From assembly GCA_002413785.1 (NCBI GenBank), contig DHXR01000035.1, positions 1 to 64,000 of the forward strand: a DNA stretch of 64,000 nt, given 5' to 3'. This document shows positions 51,978 to 59,034 of this stretch, piece by piece. Made by a program: the position numbers and the translations under genes. The notes beneath the pieces were generated by a model. That model was not told where the DNA came from. It saw only the letters and a list, made by a program, of their open reading frames with translations, and did no database searches. Numbering within the stretch: position 1 is the first letter of the stretch; each line of letters begins with the position of its first letter. The DNA is from Mucilaginibacter sp. UBA5151 (GTDB taxonomy: Bacteria > Bacteroidota > Bacteroidia > Sphingobacteriales > Sphingobacteriaceae).

Positions 51978-52094
51978 AAATTACGAGGGGCTAAACGCGT
52001 TTAGCCCCTCGTAATTTTTTCGGTTTGAGGAGCTAAATGCGTTTAGCTCCTCGTAATTTTGTTAGTTTGAGGAGCTAAATGCGTTTAGCTCCTC
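51978..52094. repeat. Three palindromes at an exact 42-bp period
   Basis: A perfect 40-bp palindrome at 51978-52017 is centred on ACGCGT. It is followed by two units at 52027-52052 and 52069-52094, each GAGGAGCTAAA tgcg TTTAGCTCCTC. Unit 1 has GAGGGGC/GCCCCTC where units 2 and 3 have GAGGAGC/GCTCCTC, so both arms changed together. The array ends about 220 bases before the ldhA start. Confidence 0.85.
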
Positions 52095-52314
52095 GTAAAA
52101 AAACTGGGTTCTTATTGCTTATTTGGTTGTAAATCAGTCGAATATACAAAAAATATCAAAAAACGACAAGGGAATTGCTGAAAAAACAGACTTCGAAAAA
52201 TATTTTACCGCCAGAGGGCAGCCCATTAAGCTTATTGGGATAAAACAAATATACGAAAAACCGGAGGAATTATATTGGGTATATTCTGTTAACTTCGCCA
52301 TTTTACATCAAATT

Positions 52315-53316
52315 ATGAAAATACTTTTCTTTTCAGCAAAGCCTTATGATATCGCCACGTTTAACCAGCATAATGCCAATTATGGTTTTGAGCTGGAATA
52401 CCTGGAAACCCACCTGGGGCCGCACATCGTTAATGCAGTAGATGAGGGGACATTTGCGGTATGTGTATTTGTAAACGACAAGCTGACAACCGAAGTAATC
52501 GAAGTACTGGCTGATAAAGGTGTAAAAGTAATAGCGCTGCGCTGCGCAGGGTTTAATAATGTACAATTAGCAGCGGCTAAAAAACACGGGATAACGGTGT
52601 GCCGTGTACCGGCCTATTCACCGGAAGCAGTGGCAGAACATGCCGTGGCTATGCTGTTAACGCTTAACCGAAAAACCCATAAAGCCTATAACCGGGTAAG
52701 GGAACAAAATTTTTCGTTAAACGGTTTATTGGGTTTTAACCTCCATGGAAAAACGGTCGGCGTGATCGGTACAGGGAAAATCGGCAAGGCCTTCTGTAAA
52801 ATCATGCTGGGATTCGGCTGCAAGGTTTGGGCTTTCGACCCGTATAAAGATCCGGGCATGGTTGCTGTCGGCGTACAATATAGCTCCTTTGACGAAGTGC
52901 TGAGCCAATCAGATATTATCTCCCTGCATTGTCCGCTTACCCCGGAAAACCATTATCTTATCAACCAGGATTCCCTTAGCCTAATGAAACAGGGCGCGAC
53001 GCTGATCAACACCAGCCGTGGCGCACTGATTGACACCCATGCAGTAATAGCCGGCCTAAAAACAGGCTGGCTGGCCTACCTCGGTATCGATGTATATGAA
53101 CAGGAAGATCGCTTATTTTTTAAAGATCTGTCCGGCAGTATAATAGAAGACGATACCATACAGCGGCTTATGAGTTTCCCGAATGTGCTTGTTACCGGCC
53201 ACCAGGCATTTTTTACAGCAGATGCACTATCCCAAATAGCCGAAACAACACTGACCAGCATCCACCAAATAAGCAGCGGAATAACGCCCGATGAAGCTGT
53301 AATTGTCCAAATATAA
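52315..53316 (+). CDS. ldhA: D-lactate dehydrogenase, fermentative LdhA type
   Basis: A 333-aa NAD-dependent D-2-hydroxyacid dehydrogenase similar over its length to E. coli LdhA. The Rossmann motif is GVIGTGKIGKAF. The catalytic residues fall at the E. coli numbers: Arg235 in NTSRGALID, Glu264 in DVYEQED and His296 in TGHQAFF. ALRCAGFNN and VPAYSPEAVAEHA are also shared. It reduces pyruvate to D-lactate with NADH. The matching numbering supports the ATG at 52315. The 64 open codons upstream are unconserved. Confidence 0.94.
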   Translation: MKILFFSAKPYDIATFNQHNANYGFELEYLETHLGPHIVNAVDEGTFAVCVFVNDKLTTEVIEVLADKGVKVIALRCAGFNNVQLAAAKKHGITVCRVPAYSPEAVAEHAVAMLLTLNRKTHKAYNRVREQNFSLNGLLGFNLHGKTVGVIGTGKIGKAFCKIMLGFGCKVWAFDPYKDPGMVAVGVQYSSFDEVLSQSDIISLHCPLTPENHYLINQDSLSLMKQGATLINTSRGALIDTHAVIAGLKTGWLAYLGIDVYEQEDRLFFKDLSGSIIEDDTIQRLMSFPNVLVTGHQAFFTADALSQIAETTLTSIHQISSGITPDEAVIVQI

Positions 53317-53351
53317 TTCAGGCAGTGCATGCGGCAACCTTGATTTAACTA

Positions 53352-54719
53352 TTATTTTCCGATACAAAACTTACTGAAAATATTTTCCAGCAGATCGTCA
53401 GTGGTAACTGCCCCGGTAATTTCGCCGAGGTAATGCAGGGCCTGTTTAATATCCATCGCCAAAAAGTCGGATGTTATGGTATCCATACCTTTTAGCACCT
53501 TTTTTAAAGCCTCTTCTGTTTTTTGCAGGGCTTCCAGGTGACGGATATTGGTGACCAGGGTTTCGTCTCCGGTTAACTGATCTTTTATAGCTGAGCTGTA
53601 AATCTTTTGCTTAAGCTCTTCGATATGAAGTTTCTCTTTTGCCGAAATGGAGAGGAAGTCGGAAGTCGGAAGTCCGAAGTCGGAAGCCTGGACTGCTGAA
53701 TTCAAAAGATCGGTTTTGTTCGCCACGATGAGCATCGTAATCCCCGGCTTCTGCAGGCTTTCTATATCCTGTTTTAGTTCTTCCGCTGTAATTTCATTGG
53801 CATCAAACAAATAAACAAGTAACGCTGACTGGCTGATCTTTTCCATAGTCCGCTGTACCCCTATCTGCTCTATGGCATCCGTAGCTTCTCTTATTCCAGC
53901 GGTATCTATCAGCCTGAAATTGATGCCGTTTATATTCAGTACTTCTTCAATAGTATCACGGGTGGTGCCTGGCAGGTGGCTTACGATGGCGCGTTCCTCG
54001 TTCAGCAAGGCGTTAAGCAGGGTTGATTTGCCAGCGTTTGGCCTGCCGGCAATAACGGTGTTTACCCCCTGTTTTATGGCATTGCCCAGTTCGAACGAAC
54101 GGATGAGGTTGCTTATTACGCCGTTGATCTCGCCGATCAGTTTTTTTAACTGGTCGCGGTTTGCAAATTCTATATCTTCCTCAGCAAAATCAAGTTCCAG
54201 TTCAATCAGGGAAGCAAATTGCACCAACTGATCGCGCAATGATTGCAGCTGGCTGCTAAACCCTCCCCTGAGCTGTTGCAGGGCCACCTGTTGCGAGGCT
54301 TTTGAATTGGAGGCGATCAGGTCGGCCACAGCTTCGGCCTGCGACAGGTCCAATTGTCCGTTTAAAAAAGCCCTTAATGTAAACTCCCCCGCCTTTGCCG
54401 AGCGTGCGCCTTTTTTTATAAGCAGTTTGATGATAGACTCAATAATATAAGCCGAACCATGGCAGGAAATTTCTACCACATTTTCTTTTGTGTACGAACG
54501 CGGCGCAATAAAAAGGGAAACCAGCACCTCGTCCAAAACAAGGCCGTCATCAATAATATTGCCTAAATGAATGGTATGAGATGTCTGCCGGGTCAGGTCT
54601 TTGCCTTTAAAAACGCTGTCGGCAATGGTAATGGCTTCCGGTCCCGATAGGCGGATAATACCTATGGCGCCGGTTCCGTTTGGCGTGGCAAGGGCAACTA
54701 TTGTTTCGTTGTTGGTCAT
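53352..54719 (-). CDS. mnmE: tRNA modification GTPase MnmE
   Basis: A 455-aa protein with an N-terminal folate-binding domain, a helical domain and an inserted G domain: G1 GRPNAGKST, G3 DTAG and G4 NKTD at 334-337. The C-terminal CIGK carries the catalytic cysteine. With MnmG it adds the 5-carboxymethylaminomethyl group to U34 of certain tRNAs. Between G4 and G5 (SAKEK at 359) lies an extra stretch of about 16 residues (SAVQASDFGLPTSDF). Its DNA is a run of GGAAGTC words. The function should be intact. Confidence 0.96.
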   Translation of the reverse strand: MTNNETIVALATPNGTGAIGIIRLSGPEAITIADSVFKGKDLTRQTSHTIHLGNIIDDGLVLDEVLVSLFIAPRSYTKENVVEISCHGSAYIIESIIKLLIKKGARSAKAGEFTLRAFLNGQLDLSQAEAVADLIASNSKASQQVALQQLRGGFSSQLQSLRDQLVQFASLIELELDFAEEDIEFANRDQLKKLIGEINGVISNLIRSFELGNAIKQGVNTVIAGRPNAGKSTLLNALLNEERAIVSHLPGTTRDTIEEVLNINGINFRLIDTAGIREATDAIEQIGVQRTMEKISQSALLVYLFDANEITAEELKQDIESLQKPGITMLIVANKTDLLNSAVQASDFGLPTSDFLSISAKEKLHIEELKQKIYSSAIKDQLTGDETLVTNIRHLEALQKTEEALKKVLKGMDTITSDFLAMDIKQALHYLGEITGAVTTDDLLENIFSKFCIGK

Positions 54720-54827
54720 TGGGTCATTGGGTCATTAAGTCATTGGGGTATTTGCCGATGGTTTTTGACCGTAGTGCAAAAGTCGCTATTTATGTGCAAT
54801 CTTCCTAAAAGTCCTGGTTTGATATCT

Positions 54828-55145
54828 GGGAAATCGCTTTAAAATAATTATTTGGCTTTCCCATAAGGTTTCAAACTTTAAGTGTTCGAAACAAGAAAAA
54901 AATTGCAGCTACCCTCTTTTCCACTTGTGGAAGAGAGGGTCGGACAGCGGAGCGAATCCGGGGTGAGTAGATTCGCCGCCATGCATTGGCGGTAATGTCC
55001 GCCGGGTTGACTCACCCGGTCATCGCTACGCTTGACCACCCTCTCTGCCGAAATCGGCAAAGAGGGTAAAAAAGTTTTCGAACATCTTTGAATTACACGC
55101 ATTCGTCATAGAAGAAGCCGCCATAAATTTCAAAAGCGATTTCCC
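54828..55145. mobile_element. MITE-like unit with GGGAAATCGC termini, copy 2
   Basis: GGGAAATCGCTTT at 54828-54840 is mirrored exactly by AAAGCGATTTCCC at 55133-55145. Inside is a complete family B palindromic element (54911-55067). Outside, the word GGTCATTAAGTCATTGGGGTA (about 54731-54751) is answered by ATACCCCAATGACC-type words at 55178-55218. The unit may therefore have inserted into the loop of an existing word palindrome. This explains the 530-base gap between mnmE and the nucleoid gene. Confidence 0.6.
54911..55067. repeat. Palindromic element family B, copy 2
   Basis: The modular order matches 17981-18141 but inverted: ACCCTCTTTT...AGAGAGGGT at 54911-54940 and CGGACAGCGGAGCGAATCCG at 54941-54960. 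A central arm pair GGGTGAGT...ACTCACCC spans 54961-55017. GGTCATCGCTACGCTTGACC lies at 55018-55037, and ACCCTCTCTG...AAAGAGGGT at 55038-55067. The small end stems differ from copy 1 but remain paired. The centre is imperfect here, whereas copy 1 has a perfect 60-bp palindrome. Confidence 0.85.
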
Positions 55146-55252
55146 TGGGTATGATATATCGTCATTACTTGTTCAACCATCCAATGACTTAATGACTTAA
55201 TACCCCAATGACCTAATGAATGACTAAAATACCTAACTTGCAGCCACAAATT

Positions 55253-56311
55253 ATGGTAACTTTTTTTGAAGCTTCGCTCGATACAATTTCAGTACATCAT
55301 GTTGGCAACCCGTCGATAGATGAAATGTATTCACTTTCAGATCACCCATTGGAACTGAAGGATGAAATTATCCCTAACCTGCTGATGCAGTATTTTTTAA
55401 AACCGTTTGAAAAGGCAAACGAGGTTTATCACCTCACCCATAGCAGCGGCGATCTTAACCTTAACGAGATTCACCATTTTGTGAGCAGGATTTTTGAGCA
55501 AAAAGAAAAATTTCACGAAGCTTCGGAATTGATCGCTAAATTTCTTTACAAGGTGACCACCCATCCTAATATTAAAGGCGGCGAATTGTATGTGGTTTAT
55601 TTCAACAAGGTGCAAATTGAAGGCAACTTGCTGGATGCCGTAGGGATCTTTAAATCAGAAAACAAGGAAACGTATTTAAAAGTTTACCCCGATAAAGGCG
55701 GTTTCCAGGTTGATTATGAAGAAAATGCCATCAATATCAATAAGCTTGATAAGGGTGTTTTGATCTTTGATATTGAAAAGGAAAATGGTTATAAAGTGGT
55801 GGTGATTGATAAAAATAATACCGGTCAGGATGCTGCCGTTTATTGGAAAGATAATTTTTTGCAACTAAAGATCCGCAACGACAGCTTTAACCAAACCAGC
55901 AACACCCTGGGCATTTACAAAAACTTTGTGACCCAAAAACTGGATGACGAGTTTGAAATGAGCAAAGCTGATAAAATAGACCTGCTTAACCGCTCCATGA
56001 AGTACTTTAATGAAAAAGACACTTTTGATTTAGATGAATTTACCGGCGAAGTGATCGGCAACCCGAAGGCCATTGAATCGTTCAAAACCTTTAAAAGCCA
56101 GTTTGAGATGGAGTATGACAGCCCCATTGGCGATACCTTTGAAATATCCGGCAACGCGGTAAAAAAACAGGCCCGTGTTTATAAAAGCGTATTAAAGCTG
56201 GATAAGAATTTCCATATTTATATCCATGGGGATAAAGAACTGATTGAGAAAGGTTTTGATGAGGAAAAGCATTTGAATTATTATAAGGTTTATTTTAAGG
56301 AAGAGGCGTAG
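55253..56311 (+). CDS. 37-kDa nucleoid-associated protein (NdpA/YejK family)
   Basis: A 352-aa protein matching the nucleoid-associated protein family: EASLDTISVHHVGN at the start, EASELIAKFLYKVTTHPNIKG, GELYVVYFNKVQIEG and the C-terminal KNFHIYIHGDKELIEKGFD. YejK-type proteins associate with the nucleoid, and their precise role is not settled. The ATG at 55253 (VTFFEAS) is preferred to one at 55220 because the latter lies within AATGAC word-repeat DNA and adds unconserved residues. Confidence 0.88.
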   Translation: MVTFFEASLDTISVHHVGNPSIDEMYSLSDHPLELKDEIIPNLLMQYFLKPFEKANEVYHLTHSSGDLNLNEIHHFVSRIFEQKEKFHEASELIAKFLYKVTTHPNIKGGELYVVYFNKVQIEGNLLDAVGIFKSENKETYLKVYPDKGGFQVDYEENAININKLDKGVLIFDIEKENGYKVVVIDKNNTGQDAAVYWKDNFLQLKIRNDSFNQTSNTLGIYKNFVTQKLDDEFEMSKADKIDLLNRSMKYFNEKDTFDLDEFTGEVIGNPKAIESFKTFKSQFEMEYDSPIGDTFEISGNAVKKQARVYKSVLKLDKNFHIYIHGDKELIEKGFDEEKHLNYYKVYFKEEA

Positions 56312-56321
56312 TTCCGTGGTC

Positions 56322-57098
56322 TTAGCCCGCTCCGGCTCGCGAGGCATTGATTTTGTCGACAAACTTCTTAATGCTCATATTTTTCGGTGACCTAAAAATG
56401 ATCAGTTTAGTTCGGTCTGAGGTCGTGTACTCTTTATAAATACCTACTTTAACAGGTCGTGTATGCTCTATCGCAATTAATTCGTTATTTTCAAAAATTA
56501 ATCCTATCCTGTATCCGTCGCCTTGGTCGACTACAATGCTTTCATAGATACAGTATTCCTCACAATTAGCAAGCGTTTTTTTTATGAGACCCTGAGCCTT
56601 GTAACCCTCTTTCTTCATAAAGCCCTTAAGTGAGTCATATTGAAAACTAAACTTGCCTGGTTTGAATGTCGAATCCAGGACATTTTCAGGAATAGAGTTT
56701 TTTCTTACGTTAGATTGATAAACGTAACCTCTGATGTCAATCCAGCACCACTTATAATGTCCTTCTGTACCACCAGTTGCTGACGATGTGGTTAACTCGT
56801 CAGGAATATCAGCTAACGTTATCCCGAGGAGTTTGTGATCAAAGTCATAGAGTGGAGTACCTTTTTTGAGTGAATATCGGCTCGAATATTGCTGGTTAGT
56901 TATCATTACAGAAAACGAAACTTCGAACCAACCATTTTTCAGTTCACCGGATTCCACGGGCACGCTATCTTTTAGCGAAACAAGTACTTTTCCGTTTGGT
57001 TTATCCCGGAAATTTGCAGGGCCATCAATCACTTCTGATTTCGCCTCAAAAAACAGGATCATCATTAAAAGGAAAACAAATACTTTAGATTTTATCAT
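56322..57098 (-). CDS. Hypothetical secreted protein with SH3-like N terminus
   Basis: A 258-aa protein with signal peptide (VFVFLLMMILFFEAKS). An early IDGPANFRDKPNGKVLVSLKD segment follows, typical of bacterial SH3-type domains. The remainder contains two cysteines in NCEEYC and a YKWCWIDIRGYVYQ strand, and is otherwise unassigned. Bacterial SH3 domains often bind peptidoglycan. It converges with the nucleoid-protein gene, ten bases apart, and lies directly before the duplicated 3' end of the TIGR02757 gene. Confidence 0.75.
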   Translation of the reverse strand: MIKSKVFVFLLMMILFFEAKSEVIDGPANFRDKPNGKVLVSLKDSVPVESGELKNGWFEVSFSVMITNQQYSSRYSLKKGTPLYDFDHKLLGITLADIPDELTTSSATGGTEGHYKWCWIDIRGYVYQSNVRKNSIPENVLDSTFKPGKFSFQYDSLKGFMKKEGYKAQGLIKKTLANCEEYCIYESIVVDQGDGYRIGLIFENNELIAIEHTRPVKVGIYKEYTTSDRTKLIIFRSPKNMSIKKFVDKINASRAGAG

Positions 57099-57152
57099 TT
57101 GTAGTATGGATCAGATAGTCAAATTTAACATTTCTTATTAAACAAAATTCTA

Positions 57153-57329
57153 AATCGGTGAAATCACCCTCCAAAATCGGTGAAATCCAAAAATCTAAAA
57201 ATGCTCTTCTATCCCCAACGCAAAAAGCGCAAAATCATACTTCACCGGGTCTGCCGGGTCAAATTCCCTTAGGCGTTGGGTAAGTTCAAGGGCAGTTTGC
57301 CAGTCGGTTTGTTTGCGGGTAATGAGGTT
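57153..57329. repeat. Direct repeat, copy 1 of the TIGR02757 gene 3' end
   Basis: About 177 bases from AATCGGTGAAATC to GTTTGCGGGTAATGAGGTT match 57952-58126 with only a handful of differences. Together the two copies bracket the toxin-antitoxin genes. Copy 1 has lost its connection to the upstream coding region. Confidence 0.9.
57195..57329 (-). pseudogene. C-terminal fragment of TIGR02757 gene
   Basis: Within repeat copy 1 the minus strand still encodes the last 44 or so residues of the TIGR02757 protein (ITRKQTDWQTALELTQRLRE through LGIEEHF and a TAG). The 5' part is replaced by the toxin gene end, so the fragment is not expressed as a protein on its own. Confidence 0.85.
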
Positions 57330-57339
57330 TGACAGTTAT

Positions 57340-57639
57340 TTATTTAGATTCAAATTTCCTCGGGTTTCTTTTGGTGTGAAAAATTGAAGTAACAAATACA
57401 GTTTTCAATTGCTCGTCATACCGATAAATAATAATGTAAGGGAATTTTTTTACTGGTGTAAAATGCAGGTTAGTTTTATACTTTTTAGAATAAAGATTGG
57501 GGTTTAATTTTATAAATTGCAATGAAGTTTCAATTTCATTTGTAAACCTAACGGAAAGGCCTTTCTGTTGTTTTTCGTACCAATCACATGCGTCAACAAG
57601 TTCAAGTTCTGCACGCCGGAGTAGCTCAATTGTAGGCAC
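57340..57639 (-). CDS. RelE/ParE family toxin
   Basis: A 99-aa protein with the ParE-like fold: LLRRAELELVDACDWYEKQQKG at the N terminus, LGVRFTNEIETS-like helix 2, and KKFPYIIIYRYDEQLKTVFV with a final RNPRKF. Such toxins inhibit gyrase (ParE) or cut mRNA on ribosomes (RelE). The helix with W-Y-E-x-Q is closer to ParE. It overlaps its antitoxin gene by 14 bases in the usual antitoxin-first order. The stop codon lies ten bases from the duplicated gene fragment. Confidence 0.9.
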   Translation of the reverse strand: MPTIELLRRAELELVDACDWYEKQQKGLSVRFTNEIETSLQFIKLNPNLYSKKYKTNLHFTPVKKFPYIIIYRYDEQLKTVFVTSIFHTKRNPRKFESK

Positions 57640-57853
57640 GTTTCAAGTCTTCTTTTATGTCATCCCAATCACGGGCAGTTGTTTTTCCGTCTATGTAATC
57701 CTGAGTGGTTTTAACAAGACTTGCAATTTCCGCTTCAGAAAAAACATATTCCGCCTCGTTGTCCACAGCATAAGTTAAGCCAAACCGATCTAATATTCCT
57801 TGTAAAAGAGGAAGGTCATTATCGTTTTGTATATTTACTGTTAATGTTGTCAT
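57626..57853 (-). CDS. Antitoxin of the ParE-type toxin
   Basis: A 75-aa protein from the ATG at 57853 (MTTLTVNIQNDNDLPLLQGI). The N-terminal beta strand and helix resemble small antitoxin DNA-binding folds. The acidic/helical C terminus with DYIDGKTTARDWDDIKEDLK is a typical toxin-wrapping segment, and G-K-T/T-x-R-D-W-x-x-I-K is common in antitoxins of ParE toxins in Bacteroidota. It is the first gene of the pair and probably autoregulates. An upstream frame extension to 57949 lacks conservation. Confidence 0.85.
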   Translation of the reverse strand: MTTLTVNIQNDNDLPLLQGILDRFGLTYAVDNEAEYVFSEAEIASLVKTTQDYIDGKTTARDWDDIKEDLKRAYN

Positions 57854-57951
57854 ATTCAAATTTACAAAGATTTTTCCAAAAAGAAAATTAATGTAAGCTA
57901 TAAAAATCTTGCACCTACGAATTAGGGCACATAGAATCACACGGCCCAAAC

Positions 57952-58126
57952 AATCGGTGAAATCAATCCAAAATCGGTGAAATCCAAAAATCTAAAAATG
58001 CTCTTCTATCCCCAACGCAAAAAGCGCAAAATCATACTTCACCGGGTCAGCCGGGTCAAATTCTCTTAGGCGTTGGGTAAGTTCAACGGCGGTTTGCCAG
58101 TCGGTTTGTTTGCGGGTGATGAGGTT
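57952..58126. repeat. Direct repeat, copy 2 (functional 3' end of TIGR02757 gene)
   Basis: Copy 2 of the 175-base repeat, fused in frame to the rest of the TIGR02757 gene. About seven substitutions or small indels separate it from copy 1, so the duplication is not recent but not ancient either. Confidence 0.9.
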
Positions 58127-58831
58127 GAGTTTACGGGCTACGCGGTCAACATGCAGGTCGCATGGGCAAATGAGTTCTGATGGTTTTATGTGGTTCCAGA
58201 TGCCGAAATCTACGCCACAATCGTCTTTGCGTGCCATCCAGCGTAAAAACATGTTGAGCCGTTTGCAGGTTGATTTTTGGGATGGGGAGGAAATGTGTTT
58301 TTTGGTGCGGTGGGGATAATCCGGTAAGGAGAAAAAGTAGTTTCTGAAATGGTTAAGGTATTTTTCAATAGGTTCTGCTGCGTGAGCATTGGCGTTTATA
58401 GCGCTTGGGGAAGATCCTTCGCTGGCGCTCAGGATGACAATTTGGTTATATGGGGTTTCGGCGGGTATAAATGCGGATTCTAAAGATTCATGGTGAGCAT
58501 AATGGTACCTGAAAAAAGAAATAAAATAAAGCGTATCCACATCGTTAAAGGTGCGGTGTTTAAATTTTAAAAGCTTTTTAAGGTCGGTTTCCTGATAGTT
58601 GGTGATAAAATCATAAGGCGCACTATCCATCAGTTTTATCAGCTCATGGCATTTGTTGATGATGGTTACCCTTTGTCCCCAGGCCAGTACTGCTGCCCAC
58701 AGGCCCATGATCTCGATGTCCTGCTTTTTGCTGAAAAGGTGCGGGATAGATACCGGGTCGTTGGGAATAAATTCAGGACGGTTGTACTGGATTACTTTTG
58801 TATCGAGGAAAGCTTTTAGGTTTTCAATCAT
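57992..58831 (-). CDS. TIGR02757 family protein
   Basis: A 279-aa protein of the TIGR02757 family, common in Bacteroidota and of unknown function. Recognisable segments are RPEFIPNDPVSIPHLFSKKQDIEI (limited here to its pattern), FRYHYA, KRLNMFLRWMARKD, CPCDLHVDRVARKL and KYDFALFALGIEEHF. Residues about 131-152 (IVILSASEGSSPSAI) are an in-frame insertion encoded by a widespread GATCCTTCGCTGGCGCTCAG-type repeat. The 3' end is one of two copies flanking a toxin-antitoxin insertion. Confidence 0.88.
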   Translation of the reverse strand: MIENLKAFLDTKVIQYNRPEFIPNDPVSIPHLFSKKQDIEIMGLWAAVLAWGQRVTIINKCHELIKLMDSAPYDFITNYQETDLKKLLKFKHRTFNDVDTLYFISFFRYHYAHHESLESAFIPAETPYNQIVILSASEGSSPSAINANAHAAEPIEKYLNHFRNYFFSLPDYPHRTKKHISSPSQKSTCKRLNMFLRWMARKDDCGVDFGIWNHIKPSELICPCDLHVDRVARKLNLITRKQTDWQTAVELTQRLREFDPADPVKYDFALFALGIEEHF

Positions 58832-58888
58832 TCGGATTGTATCATGATGTCATTGTGACCCGGCAGAAGCGGAGAACTAACCGCGAAA

Positions 58889-58988
58889 TTGTCTGAACCA
58901 TGATTTTCATGATTTTAGGATTTTCATGATTTTTTTTTAAATTATAATCAAGGTAATCGATTAATCCTAAAAATCATGGTTCAGACAA
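58889..58988. repeat. Inverted repeat TTGTCTGAACCATGATTTT
   Basis: The 19-base arm at 58889-58907 has an exact reverse complement at 58970-58988. Inside, TTTCATGATTTTAGGATT stutters the same word, answered by AATCCTAAAAATCATG. It lies between metB and the TIGR02757 gene on the same strand. Confidence 0.75.
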
Positions 58989-59034
58989 AAAGATTGCTTA
59001 ATCGCCTATAGCAATGACAAGTTTGTTTATTAAG

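Noticed and set aside
51978..52094. Possible CRISPR array from regularly spaced repeats
   Set aside because: Each 42-bp unit is almost wholly palindrome with a nearly constant joining sequence. There are no unique spacers and no cas gene.
52123..52314. N-terminal extension of ldhA by 64 codons
   Set aside because: With the ATG at 52315, the catalytic Arg235, Glu264 and His296 fall exactly on the E. coli LdhA numbers. The extension has no conserved features.
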